Below are positions 32,001 through 44,624 of a stretch of DNA of 64,000 bases, one piece after another (position 1 is the first letter of the stretch; every line of letters begins with the position of its first letter). Below the pieces are notes generated by a model. It had not been told where the DNA came from, did not search any database, and was given only the letters and a program-made list of their open reading frames with translations. The stretch comes from Pocillopora verrucosa (lineage: Eukaryota > Cnidaria > Anthozoa > Scleractinia > Pocilloporidae), in the NCBI RefSeq assembly GCF_036669915.1, contig NC_089322.1:1988501-2052500 (forward strand), given 5' to 3'. The position numbers and the translations under genes are program-made.

Positions 32001-32756
32001 CTGAGAACAGTCAATAGTCAGCGCCAGGTTGGAAGGGGAAAGAGAAGGTGGGCGGGGGGGGGGGGGGAATGTCGGAGAGTTTGGGCGGAACACAGGGTTT
32101 TTAAAGGGCAACCGAGGGAGGGGGGTGGTCAGTCTACGCTATCAGAGTATAAAATGGAGGGTCATCAGATAACCACAGAGCCTGAGGGGGCTACAACTTG
32201 CATACATTATTCTGCGTTCAAATTTTGCATGCATGTTTTTTTTTTCTTTCTTTCTTTGTCTTTTGTTGTTTTTTTTTTCTAGGTTTTTATAACTTTTTTT
32301 TCTCTCGCGCATTTTCTTGTAGTAGGATTTTCACGATATGTTTGTTTGCTACCCACCCTCGCTCAGGCACAAATTTAACGATCGTTCGTTCCTTACCTGT
32401 CGTGGTCGTATATTTCTTTGCAGGAACTTCTGGACGGGACGGGCTCTACGGGTTTGAGATGAGAAAGCTATTAGGCAATCAATCATAACTGGATAAATGT
32501 GAATATTCCAAACTATGTTAACAATAACTTTTAATCCGACCAAAATTCAGAATCGACGGACCAACAAAGCAGTGACGTTAAAAACAACAGAAACGATCTT
32601 CTACATCTTACTTGGTTCACAGCAGTCCTGTTTCTTGTTAATCAGGTCCTCAAGATCTGACAACTTGTCTAATATTTGGCTGCAAAGTTTGTTTTTCTTG
32701 CCAACAACAGCACCAATTGCGAGATAAACCAGAAAGATGAGCGCACAAAGTTTCAT
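29054..32756 (-). CDS. gene A, unit 2: secreted fibrinogen-related protein (USOMP-5-like)
   Basis: Exons 32756-32612, 32445-32397, 31573-31441 and 29569-29054 give the same 280-residue product. Exon 4 encodes the same protein as unit 1. Exon 1 differs in the signal-peptide tail (Gly-Ala-Val-Val-Gly) and exon 2 has an Arg for Gly. All splice sites are intact. Intron 3 is longer by about 275 bases that contain inverted arms at 30946-30971 and 31012-31037. This copy appears fully functional. Confidence 0.85.
30144..30444 (+). pseudogene. Penelope-like element RT fragment (unit 2)
   Basis: Same degraded segment as at 6845, in gene A intron 3 of unit 2. Confidence 0.6.
30745..31040. mobile_element. 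unit 2-specific extra sequence in gene A intron 3
   Basis: About 275 bases not present in unit 1. They end in near-perfect inverted arms TAAGCACGAGGAAATTTTTC (30946) and its complement (to 31037). This looks like the end of a fold-back MITE. Whether unit 2 gained it or unit 1 lost it cannot be settled, because unit 3 is deleted here. Confidence 0.5.
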
Positions 32757-32842
32757 CGCTTTCGACTTCTCACACTGTCTTGAATACCACTTGATTTCAG
32801 CCAGACTCGACGATAAGTGAGGAAGTTATAACAAACGCCAAA

Positions 32843-32849
32843 TTATATA
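32843..32849 (-). promoter_or_regulatory. TATA box of gene A, unit 2
   Basis: Same TATATAA and downstream conserved block as in unit 1. Confidence 0.5.
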
Positions 32850-33054
32850 CACATAAATCGCCGCTGACATTTACTACAATTTCACCGTACTCGAGTTTAT
32901 AGTCAAGCCTTATGCTTTGTTGCGAGAATTTCTACATTCATCAGACTTTAACTTTAATCAACTGACCGATAGCAATTCTGATTCATAGTGGTATTCATGC
33001 TGTAGACGAAATTCGAATAGCCATGGATACTGACGACTGGAGAGCCAATGTAAT

Positions 33055-33535
33055 TTGTCAAATCTTTCAAGCCAAATGATAATGAAAAACGTGATGCATG
33101 TAGGCCAAAATTAATGCGACACGTGAAATTTCCTTTAAGGCGAGCGTTATTCCTACGTAAAGTTAGGTAAGAAATTTATCAAATCTTTCAAGCCAAATAA
33201 TGATGGCAAACGTAATGCGTGTTTAAGGCCAAAATTAATGTGACACGTGAAATTTCCGTTAAGGCGAGCGTTATTCGTACGTAAAGTTATGTAATTCATT
33301 AAATATTTCAAGCCAAATGATAATGGAAAACGCGATGCGTGTTTAGGCCAAAATTAATGCGACTCGTCAAATTTCTTTTAAGACGAGCGTTATTCGTACG
33401 TAAATTTATGTCGTAATTCATCAAATCTTTCAAGCTAAACGATGATGGTAAACGTCATGCGTGTTTACGCTAAAATTAATGAGACAGGTGAAATTTCCTT
33501 TAAGGCGAGCGTTATTCGTTCGCGAAGTTATGAAT
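33055..33535. repeat. four-copy 120-bp minisatellite upstream of gene A, unit 2
   Basis: Same array as at 9500, with the third copy complete. It was lost from unit 3 with the 4.7-kb deletion. Confidence 0.85.
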
Positions 33536-34869
33536 CAGCGTGAGGCGTGATTTGCTGCCTGAAATACAAGTGACCCGTGAATTTCTCTTTCATTTCGTGA
33601 AAATCTAAATAGCACACGAGTTTTCCTTTTGAATTTGTGACGTGTGAATTTTCTACAATTCGTGCGTGAAACGGGGTCAGGATTTTCCAAAATGATTAAT
33701 GGCTTTCGGTAAACTAAAGAAATGTAACTTTAATATTTTAAGTGTAGCCAAGGTCATTATGATTTAAAATTCATATGAAGATCACTCCTTCCGTTGAAAA
33801 ATCACGAGCCTTGCAATTTTCCTATATGAGTTCATTGCAAACTTTTCTTTTTAATGCACTGATTTCGGTTCATTAGCCTCGGATTCTTTTCCCCAAAGCT
33901 CTCGAATTCTCAGATCTGCTCTTAAAGCTAAGGTTTTCAGTCAGAAGATAGTTAAGCATGGCTTGACGCTCTCTCAGTTTGTGTCTTGCGGAAGTCTCCG
34001 CTCCCCTTAGCAATGTGAAAGGAGCTCTTGTATATCTCCGCACACATGGACCGTGTGCATCGAACCCAAGAAAGAACCGGATATATAGTATTTTACTTCC
34101 ACTACGAAAAAGCATTTCATTGCTTCAATTTTTTTCAAATTTTTCCATTGCCTTATGTAATAGCATATGATCGCTGTCGTTTGAAAAAATTGGGATATGG
34201 AAGCTGATGTATCACAAAAACTAACAGTACGAGTATCTTTTATTTCATTGCAAAACATATTGTTATAAAACGACAACGACATCACCAGTTGAAAGATAAA
34301 CCAGACCTTTATCAGTGCAAAACTTGCAGTTTCACTGTTTTGACTGACTCTTGCTTTTAATCAGACTACGCGATAACTAGAGAGGCTGTTGAAAACTTCG
34401 GCCAAAAGCCAGGTAATGATTTGCCTCATACAAGGCATCACCCGCCTTCAGGCCAGCTTAGCGGATGAAAATGCAAGGGGCTTAACGTCGAGGCTAGTGC
34501 CCCGCATGCAGCCTTCAGATGCATCTACTTTTCCGACACCACAGAAAAATTCAACAAGAAATGGCTTGAGGAAATTCTGGTAGTTCAGAGAGTGGCAGAG
34601 ACATAATGCATAAAAAAATTGAAGCGTTTAATCGCCTCTTTCTAAACTTCCTTTCGAGACTTTCTCAACGAATTCGCTTGCTCCCAGTGAGCAGAATAGC
34701 ATTTTAAAAAATCACTGCGAATTATCCCGAGGTAAGAGAAGAAACAAGGTGATCACAAGTAAAGTTTAGGGAGACCTCTGGATTAACAGTACGGCTCTCC
34801 CTCTGGGTTTTCTTTAAACTTCGCCGCAGGACATTGCTAAAATAACAAATGAATAAAGGGGGTAAGTTT

Positions 34870-34872
34870 CAG

Positions 34873-34905
<33 letters not shown>

Positions 34906-35230
34906 TATAGCGGGTAATTTAGTGTTAACAACTGAGTTGAAAACGTAAATTGGCTAGAGTTCTTGCGGAGTTGCGGAGTTCTTGACGTGTGATGGATGTG
35001 AAGATGAATACGCAAAAACGCAAAGACATAGTCATTAAAGCGGCCCACAAAGGCAAAGCAAAACCTTAACTAATTTATTCCTGTTCTCTCGTCACCATAT
35101 TCCCACCAATAGCGTCGCTCCACTTTCTGCATATAAACCCACACACAATCCGCTCGAAACGTCAGCTTTTTTTACCCCTTACGATGGCCAATTTACGCTT
35201 TCAACTCAGTTGTTAACACTAAATTACCTG
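34870..35230 (+). mobile_element. Penelope-like element relic, interior deleted (unit 2)
   Basis: Contains the inverted terminal piece and the short Val-Ile-Lys-Ala-Ala coding piece, then jumps at about 35068 to the 3' non-coding end. That end includes a GAAACGTCAGC, the 3' half of a PLE hammerhead. About 0.88 kb, including all GIY-YIG coding, is absent relative to units 1 and 3. Confidence 0.6.
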
Positions 35231-35611
35231 CTATTGTTAAAATAAGATGCGTTACATTGTAAAACCTAGCAGCATGTGCGTCCTCTAAGGACCTGATCCC
35301 GCAAGTTCAACTACTTAAATATTCGTTGTCGGTCACCATGTGGATTTGACTGAGTAAACGTCTCAGTTTCTTATTCTGGTTGTCTCTCTTCTTATTACAG
35401 ACATTATAATATTTTCTGCCTTTTCTTTTTTTTCCCATAGCACTCATCATATTTCATTTTTCTTTTCTGACTGTCTGATTGGTTATTTTAACCCCATATT
35501 TTGCATAAAGTGTTTTCCCTGGGGACTTCTCACGCAAATGAAAATCAAATACTTAGGATATTGAGATTCTAGTCTAAATATTCTTGTTACTTTATCAAAT
35601 ATCAATCCTGT

Positions 35612-35822
35612 ATGAATAGCCACAACGTTAAACTCGCTCAAAAACCTTTTCAGACCTAAGGGCATATTTTCGCCAAACCTAAGGATCCTGACACTAAAGA
35701 ACAACGAACCAACACTATATAATTCTATTCTGTGCAATGCCTGTGATCACGAGTTTATAGGACAGATCAAACGTCAGTTTGGTACGCGTTTCAAATCTCA
35801 CTTAGCAACAAAGCAACTCTAA
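35612..35822 (+). pseudogene. second GIY-YIG fragment (unit 2)
   Basis: Same as at 12467, with the same frame break. Confidence 0.55.
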
Positions 35823-36983
35823 GCCAATCAGACCTCATTCGAATGTTCTTCATTATAGTTACGACGCGTGCGAGCGCTGCTTTTGCTTTTTGAAAGCGAA
35901 ACAAACATGTGTTTAATTCACTTTTCAACGCATAGTTTTAAAAAATATGGCTACGGATCTCAATCATGGCTAATAAATATTCAGGAAAAAATGGGATTAG
36001 AGAAAAAGTCTGGATGATCGAGAAATCCGGATAATCGAGGTTCGACGGTAGCATCAAACCATGTCTGATTGTCCACCTGGTTGCCTTGTGAACTTTAATA
36101 TAGACTTTATAACACTGCTCGTCTTCTCATTTTTTCCATTTTGTCACAAAAACATGGTTTTTTTTCGTAAGATGTCATAATTTCCTTTTTATGAATGTCT
36201 GATTTGCTATCTCTACTCCATACTTTGTACAATGTGTTTCTCTGGCGACTTCCCATGCAATTGAGTAATCAAATTGGATCATGATTGTAAGTCAGTTTTG
36301 AGATTCTAGTCTAAACATCATTATTACTCAAAATGCTCGATCATATATCAAACCTTTTTAGAGCCAACATAAATTTTATTGAAAATAAATTTGCCAAGCA
36401 AATGGTATTTCTTATGAAAATTTGAATGTTTACTTACTGTCAGCTGTGGTGTTAAAACAAAATGCTTGGGGAAGAACTTCCCTTTTTGATCATTTAGATA
36501 GAGGTTTATTTTATTGCACTCAGACCAAACTTGTTTATTTTAAATTTGTTGGCTTTTGCGACCTAAAAAACATGGCTTATGACCGGAGACGGTCCGTATG
36601 GCAGAGTACGGACCAAGTAAGAAACAATCAGAATTCTCGGATTTACGTCAAGACTACCCCGCTATATAATGAATCATAAGCAATTTTACTTATTTCTGCC
36701 TCCGGCCCTCTGCTAAGGCCTGGCCCGATTGTTCTTGGCAACGAAAACAAGGCTCTAGTAACCTCGAGCGATTTTTGCCTTTCTGAGCAATTTTTCAGCT
36801 ACTGTTAGGTTAAGAGCACATATCAAGCACGACAAAGTCAACGATTTCCTAAAAAAGTTCGACCTATGCAATTTCGTAAATGTTTCGCCGGCCCATTGTC
36901 CAATATTAGAACGGGTAATCGACAAAGATGGTAAGATAGCTGTCTTTAATAATTAACATCTATGTGAAAATATCAGGAATTTA

Positions 36984-37058
36984 GGTGGTCCTTTTGAAAT
37001 GCGGCCTAGTTCGCCCGGCTTTGAACCGAGAGAAGGGAGTTCGAATCTCCCAAAAACC
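36984..37058 (+). tRNA. degenerate tRNA-like sequence (unit 2)
   Basis: Same as at 13839. Confidence 0.4.
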
Positions 37059-37804
37059 TTCACGTTTAAAATATACATATACCTTAGAAATTGCTCCAGA
37101 ATAATACATGGGCGCGCGTAGATATAGAATTTCTCTTCGAGTGTTTAACTCGATAGTTCAAGAGTGAGCGCAGCGAACGAGTGAGATGTCGAGTTGAACA
37201 CGAGAATAGAAATTCCATATCTACAATCAACCATGTTATCTACCATATCTACAAGCAACCATTTATCATATAAACACAATAGCCCTTTACTGAGAAGAAA
37301 AGTCGACTTCATTAGTGAATAAAAATAAATGAATCCATAATCCTCGAATAACAATCGTAGAGTGCGTTGGCGCTTCCTTGCCTAACAAAACATAAAACTG
37401 AGAAGGTACGTGAAAAATGTGTTGAATCATGATTACAAAAACAACAAAGGTCATAATTTCCAATTTACAAAATTCTCATTTATTGACTTTGTCCTTAACG
37501 ACAGAAGAAGTCTTTCAGGTAAACGGCTGAAATCGGCCAGTGGCAAATCTTCCAGTTGTCGATTTTCATTCTCAGCCGAGAGAAATGCTAACACGATACG
37601 GATACGGATGTTTTAGTTTTTTAGCCGCCATAATCCAAGAAAGCTCCGACAAACAACTTGTATTGAGAATCGTGAAGAATGGTGCAGGGGTATGGGGATA
37701 ATATCATCCCTACACCAATTTAGTTCAAAGATGATTACAAACCATCCCAAAACCAAGGATAAAGAAGGTGATTGTAGATAAACAACTTTCAACACCAAGA
37801 AGAA

Positions 37805-39027
37805 AAATAGAGCAAACAAATAAAGTTCTAAAAGGATACACCAAATCATTTGAGGCAATATGAGACACAACAAAACCATGTAAGACATAATTAAGATCCT
37901 TCAACACAATTGCAAAACACAGGCAAAGCTACTGAATTTAATCTTAAAAAACAATTAGATGAAATGAAAGGCTTTAAATTTGTTGAAATCTTGAGAATGG
38001 TATTTAATAAGTTCGATGGGGACGTCACAATCACTAAAACAGCTTATTTCAAAAGTAAAACCAAGACGGTTATTAATGAAAATGATATTAATCTGGATTT
38101 ATTAGATTCAAGCCAAGAGATTAAAAACAAGATCCTGGTAGGATACCTGAAGGCTCCAGTTGGACTATTAATTCAATCGATAATCATTATCTCAACATTA
38201 TTAAATACAACCCCCCAAAAGGATCGTCATCTTAAAATACCGTCAGAACTTAGAAATTTCACAAAAGGATTGATAAACCTCAAAAATGAAGATGATCAAT
38301 GTTTACAATGTTGCCATATCAGACATTTAAATGCACAAGGATCAGTCACTTTAAAAACGCCGGCATATGTAGGTATGTGTATTCTTGATCTTTCCTAGAC
38401 GTTAACGTACGATTCTCGTTATAATTGTATTGTAAAGAAGTTTGGTGACAAAGCAAAATTATTATTCACAGACACAGTCTCGCTGACATATGAAATTGAA
38501 ATTGAAGATGTTCATCAAGATTTTTGGAATGATGAGAATAAATTTGACAATAGCGACTATCCTGAAAATTCCATATTTTGATAAAACAAACAAAAATGTA
38601 ATGGGCAAGTTAAAAGACGAGACTTCTAGTATAGCAATTACTCAATTCGTTGGCTTTAGATCAAAATGTACTCTTATAAAAACGATAATGAGAAAAGTGA
38701 TAAAACAGCTGAAGGAATAAAAATTGTCATAAAGAAGACTATAAAAATGTATTAACAAACAAACAAATGCATCATAAATTGAAAACCATTGGGAGCAACA
38801 ATCATCAACTTACAAGTTATGAACTAAATAAATTGTCACTCAGCTGCTTTGATGATAAACGATACATTCATTTAGATAGTATAACATCAAGTACGCTTCT
38901 GGACGTTACAAAATACAAAACTGAAATAATAAAAACAATAATGTTACCCCAAAGTTGTGGTATAACATTAAACAACTTCCGCAAGCACCGTTCATTTGAT
39001 GTGTCTATAGAACCACCACTTCTCTAA
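37805..39027 (+). pseudogene. DNA polymerase B relic (unit 2)
   Basis: Same relic as at 14660, with one extra single-base deletion near 38720 that shortens the third frame. The Val in motif C is shared, so the damage predates the array. Confidence 0.65.
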
Positions 39028-39536
39028 TCTTCCCAACTCTTCAGTAATGAAGAGATTTGGATGGGTTTCGACATCTTCAATCTGAAGACAAACTTCACTG
39101 ACAAACGTTTCTGGTAATCTTTCTTTAAAAATCAGCTTTTAATCGGTACCTCACGCTGACTCGTAATGAGTGCAGTCCCTTGCATGGTTTCCTTTTCAGA
39201 CACCACGCCTACCTTTTATTTTAAATTACCTTAACTACATTGGATTTTTTTCTGTTGTCACACAAAAAAGGATTCGCCACTTTGCTTAGCGTTATTGTAA
39301 TAACATAGATATTAAGTTTTTTTTCATCTTTTAAAGTAGGTAATATGTTTGGTGTGAAAGACCCGATCCCTCGTGTGTGGTTCAAAAGTTTTTATGTGTG
39401 GGCTGTAATGCTTGCTTTGTCGGTGAAACCTCTCGGCATTTATCCACACGTGTGCGTGCGCACTCGATCAGTGATAGGTCCTCTCACAGTTTCGGACATT
39501 TACCAAATTCTCAACAATGATTAGTGTTTTAGCACC

Positions 39537-40610
39537 TTACATCGTATTTATTTCCGCACTCCACGAGGCTCCGTTTCCGCACGCATTTTCGAATTCTCCA
39601 CCAAATCCGATTCTGGAATCAGGGAAGTTGCAATCTCCTTCTTGATCAGCGATGATTCCGATTCGAACTCCCGAGGTATTTGTCTGAGGGAAAAACCTAT
39701 TGAAAATTTTACACGGATGTGTTTTTTTTTCCTTTTTTTCAGGCGCAATCCTGTAGCAGCGTCGAGAAAGTTGATACATGATTTTTTCCCTTTGTTTCTG
39801 CGCTTCTTGACTTGCATAAATCGTTTTTTTCTTTGATTTATTGTCTTGCAAAAAAATTTCTGTGTATTTCCCACCCTCTCTCGGCCCACAAATTTAGCGA
39901 TTGTTCTTTACAGGAACGTGACCGCTGCCCTGAAGAGATCATGAGAACAACTTATTGTGACGTTAATCGCTAGAGGTAGATTCAGCCTTCACATTACGTT
40001 TCCTGGTTATTGTTTATATGTGGTTTCCTTATCGCTCTGACGAAGGGCTAACGCTCGAAACACCAGCTTTTAAACTCTATACGGTGGGCAATTTACGTTA
40101 TCAACTTAGTTGACAATGCTAAATTACCCCATTATACTCCGGCTCACGATGCAGCATCACAGTTTCACCACCGTTTTGTCCTGTGGCTTACAATAACGGA
40201 GGCTATGGAAAATAAATTAAGAGTAAAAGTCTGTGAAAATAATTTCGAATGACCTTCCGATGACTCGTTCATCATTTTCAAATTCTAGAATTCCGACTTC
40301 TGTGAGTTGTGATATACTAAGAATGCGTGTGAAATGTCGTGGGAAATTTGAATTATGAACTTTCGAAATGGCCCAATGATAAATTTTAATGTAACCGAAA
40401 TTCAAAACCGTGAGACAAATGTAAAGCAGCTAAGGGAATGCTGAAACAAATGAAACGATTATTTTAAAACATTACCCAGTGTTCAGCAGGATGACTTCCT
40501 CAAGATATGACTACTTTTCCATCATTTTTGTGAAAATTTTCTTTCTCTGGCTTACCTGCAGCAGCGCCAATGGCGAGATAAACCACAAAGATGAGTGCGC
40601 AAAGATTCAT
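39537..40610 (-). pseudogene. pseudogene B, unit 2
   Basis: Same three pieces as unit 1. The exon-1 donor is intact and exon 3 is missing. An extra T in a T-run upstream of the exon-4 piece puts a longer open frame (39537-39851) through it, which is not thought to be meaningful. Confidence 0.75.
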
Positions 40611-41310
40611 GGCTGTCTTTTTACTGTCTTGAGTACCTCCTGATTTCAGTGAGACTCGATAATATCTGAAGAAGGTACGGTATACCACAATTTAACAACC
40701 AACAAAACGTTAAATTGACATTCGCTACAACTTCTCCTTACCTAAGCGCATTCTTTAGCCTTATGCTTTGTTGAGAGAATTTTTACCTTCGTCATACCTA
40801 TCTTAAAAGGATGTTTGTAGCACTTTTCTGCAACCATCTGACCGATATAAATTCTACTTAATAGTGATATTCGTGCTTAAAACTTATAATAAAACTGTCC
40901 TCCTTACAGTTCAATTCCCTCCTTGTTCCCGTTTTGAGTCAATACCCTTTCAACCACTCTTAGAAGAGAATCTCTAAGTAACAACAGAAAAAAGTTTCAA
41001 AGAACAGAAAAATATACAAAGGGGAATTTTTTTTTTCTCAAAACTTTTCCATTGATTTATATTTGGCCGAACACTGCGTTGATCAGACGAGCAGGTCACA
41101 TACAGGGAATTTTTTGGAGCGAAGTAAAGTTTATTGATCGTGACCCTTATTAGTACACGCGCAGAGTCAAAAAGGCAATTCATAGAAGACTTCACCCTAA
41201 CAACATCAACAGGGATAGCGGAATATAAATTCCAGAAGCGTGGATGCCCACGATTAAAAAACACAAGAACAGAAAAGCCGTGCGACAGCGGACCGGCGAG
41301 GGAGCAAATC

Positions 41311-42450
41311 TACCTATCTACCTATCCTCTCGTTACCAGAAGACTGTGATTGGTCAAGCCTCTTCTCCTGCGCGGAAGGTTTCCGTTGGTGTTCCTCAGG
41401 GATCCATTCTCGGTCCATTACTATTTGCCATTTACATCAACGATCTACCCAAGGTCCTTCGGAACACTACGGTCACCTTATTCGCTGATGACACTGCTAT
41501 CTACTGCTCTTCTCAATCAGCCCGTGACCTACAGACCATGTTGAATCAGGATCTAGACAGGCTAGCTCAGTGGCTCTACGAGCATAAACTTACACTAAAT
41601 ATCTCGAAGTCTAAATTCATGCTCATTGGCGGTCCAAGGAAACTTAACACCTTAGAAGAATTCACATTAATAATCAAGGAGAAGGAGTTAGACAGAGTCA
41701 ATTCGTTCAAGTATCTGGGCGTAATTATCAATGAGAATCTGTCTTGGACTGATCATGTGGATTACATTAAGACCAAAGTGTCTCAGAGGCTTGGCGTTTT
41801 ACAGAGAATAAAACATCTTCTGCCAAGAAATACAAGGGAACTCTTTGTAAAAGCCATGGTGCTGCCAATCCTTGATTATGCAGATGTGACTTGGGGGGAT
41901 AAATCCAACACCACTCTGATGAACAAGATCCAATTACTCCAGAATAAAGCAGCTAAATTAATTTTAGATATGCCAAAGCATTCATCAGCAACAGAAGCTC
42001 TTGATCTACTTGGTTGGGATACATTGGAAAAAAGGCGAAGATCACATCGTCTATTTTTGGTTTTTAAGTCCTTGAATGGACTAATTGATTGGAATTTTAA
42101 TTTTAATCATTTTAAAGATATACATGATTATAACACTCGTTTTAATAACAACATTTGTAAACCACAATCAAAGCGTACATGGGGTCAGCATCGGTTTGTT
42201 TGTCATGCAGTAGATGACTGGAACGCTCTCCCAGACGGCATTAGGAACATTTCCGATTTTTCAGTTTTTAGACGTCTTGTTAAAAACATGTAGTCTCTTC
42301 TATTGATTATACCCTTTTATCCTATTCTTGATAACCATATTTATATTTTCTGTTATCCTTACGTTAGATTTATGCAGGGCCTCACTGAAAACCACACTTT
42401 GTGACGTGGGCTCCCTGTCAAAAGATCTTATTTATTATTATTTATTTATT
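41311..42450 (+). mobile_element. 5'-truncated non-LTR retrotransposon, unit 2 only
   Basis: Absent from units 1 and 3, which have the empty site. It is flanked by AATC at 41307-41310 and 42451-42454, a 4-base target duplication. The open frame runs without a break to a TAG at 42291-42293. It carries GVPQGSILGPLLF, FADDTAIY and YLGVIINENLSW, the C-terminal half of an RT of the jockey/CR1-L2 kind. The first third of the RT and the whole endonuclease are missing, as expected for incomplete reverse transcription. The 3' tail is a TTA/TTTA-rich repeat rather than pure A. Confidence 0.9.
41314..42293 (+). CDS. reverse transcriptase fragment of the non-LTR element
   Basis: About 326 residues belong to the element. 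The open frame extends into the flank at its 5' end by chance (from 41244). RT palm motifs are intact, including FADD. A thumb-like region follows, and the C-terminus has the usual WNALPD-x-IRN segment. It lacks its own start and endonuclease and cannot be an autonomous protein. Confidence 0.8.
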
Positions 42451-42562
42451 AATCACTGAGTGAAACAGCAAGGATCAAAATGCACCAATCAGAGCTGTCG
42501 AAAAACAGCTAATCACAGTAGAGCATCATGCTTTATAACATCACGCATGACCAGTCGACCTC

Positions 42563-42606
42563 ATCGCCTGAAGAAGACTAGCAGTACGCAGTCGAATCGT
42601 CGCGAT
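42563..42606 (+). ncRNA. second hammerhead ribozyme-like motif (unit 2)
   Basis: Identical to the unit 1 motif at 18274, about 110 bases downstream of the non-LTR insertion. Confidence 0.6.
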
Positions 42607-43308
42607 CTACATCACAAGTGACTTCATCGTGAGACAAACGAAAAAAAATAGCTTTTATTGTTATTCACTACGATGAATAACCACAGCCTTTTTTACGAGG
42701 GATTGTTCTGATAGCGACTTTTCAAAAAAGGACTTTTTCTGCAAAAACCCCGTGAAAGTTTCCATAACTCGGGCATTCAACTTTCAACTTGCACGTAATT
42801 TTTTATCGCGCCATCAACATTTCTCCTTTCTAGCTATCTGCTTTGTAACTTCTATCTCAGTAGTTTACATACTAAAGAGCTAAGCCGTAATTTTCCAAAC
42901 GCTAGCTCTTAGCTCTAAGAAGTGGAAATCTAGCATCTTATTTTGACTTGCTCAAAGTAACATTTCGGCCACCGAACTTTTAACAATTGGTTCATAAGTC
43001 AGCGTGCGTTCATCGAGTTATGAAGCACGCGGGAAGTTTGGAGAGCACGAAAGATGCGTAAGAGTTTTCTCGAGGGATTTGTTTGCTGAAGTCATGAGCG
43101 TGCACAATAGGAATATGAAGCACGCTCGCTCAATTGAATTTGATTAGACAGATTTACTGGCCATGTTATAATGAAGAAATGTAAACTGGTTTCCTTGTTT
43201 ACATAGCTTGATGTAAACACGCGAGAGGTTGGGAGAACACGAGATAAGCGTAGGAAACCACGACGCGAAGCGGAGTGGTTTCCAGCTTATCGAGTGTTCT
43301 CCCAACCT

Positions 43309-43565
43309 CCCAAGTGTTTACATCAGGCTATGTAAACACGGAAACCATTTTACATTTTCTTTTCTAATAACTAACAAAGGGGAGCGAAAACCGTGTTTAC
43401 ATACGCTCATGTAAAATGGTTTTATGGTTTTTTAATGGTTTTTTTCCCAAGTGTTTACATCAGGCTATGTAAACACGGAAACCATTTTACATTTTCTTTT
43501 CTAATAACTAACAAAGGGGAGCGAAAACCGTGTTTACATACGCTCATGTAAAATGGTTTTATGGC
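43309..43565. repeat. 137-bp local tandem duplication of the fold-back's right side, unit 2 only
   Basis: CCCAAGTGTTTACATCAGGC to GTAAAATGGTTTTATGG occurs at 43309-43428 and again at 43446-43565. Units 1 and 3 have one copy. A slippage event on the palindrome is a simple explanation. Confidence 0.8.
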
Positions 43566-44624
43566 CAATCAGAGCGCGCGTACTATTTTAATTATTTTAT
43601 AATTAATATTGCCTCATGTAACGTTATTACAAAAAAAAAAGACATCCCCTACCTAGTGAAGTTATCTTGTTCAGTTTTAGAAGTGGTCTGCCTCAAAATA
43701 CGAAAGTCTTAATACTTAATACATCTTATATACACTTTAGATCAAGTAAAATGCTGTGCGCACACTCGCCTAATATTCAACGCCTGATATATCACTTTTC
43801 CAAGCGTAAGTTAAAACATGACTCATTTGACATGAACAATGGAAAAAGTTGTCACAATGGCCAATTTAAAACTTCAAATAAACAGTAATAATCCCCTATA
43901 TCATCACTTTGTTTTTGACAGTCGATCATTGAAACAATACCAACAAACTAAGTTTACCTTTTCTCACATCTTTTGTTTAACAATTGCACGCCTCCCTTTC
44001 GTAATTGTAACTCTTCTTAACAAAGCAGAAAGAATTTTTAAAATTCATTTCCAAAAAGTTACATAAAAGTCCCCCGCCCCCCAACAATGTTGAAATACAA
44101 TTTTGATCATTATGCTAACCCCAGGAATGTTGTCACTCATTGTCATCCCAGAAGTGATTATCACATGACAATCTAATGACTAATTTCCTCGGGAAACTCC
44201 CTCATATATTACATCATCAACTTCCTGTTTTTGTGTCACCCAATGGAAAAATGCCGTCAGATCATATTGCTATTCTCCTATGGTATTCCAACGCTTTGTG
44301 ATAAAAAAATGACTCCTTAAAATGATGCCATTAAATGATTTTATCAGATAATTTTATCAAATGATTTCATCAAATGATCTCATCAAATAATTCCATCATA
44401 TAGAAAGTAGTATAGAGGGTTGGCATTTTGTACAAGATCACTTTTTCAAAGTGCTTTGGTACCGCAAACTACTATACTACATAAACACAAGTAAAGAGAA
44501 ATTACGGTAGATGTCAGAGGCTATTCATGTGTTTATAAGTTGGCGTTTGTTATAACTTCCTCACTTATCATCGAGTCTCACTGAAATCAAGTGGTATTCA
44601 AGACAGTGTGAGAAGACGAAAGCG

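Noticed and set aside
41244..41310. N-terminus of the long RT frame as a real protein start
   Set aside because: These codons belong to the pre-insertion PLE flank, as the empty site in units 1 and 3 shows.
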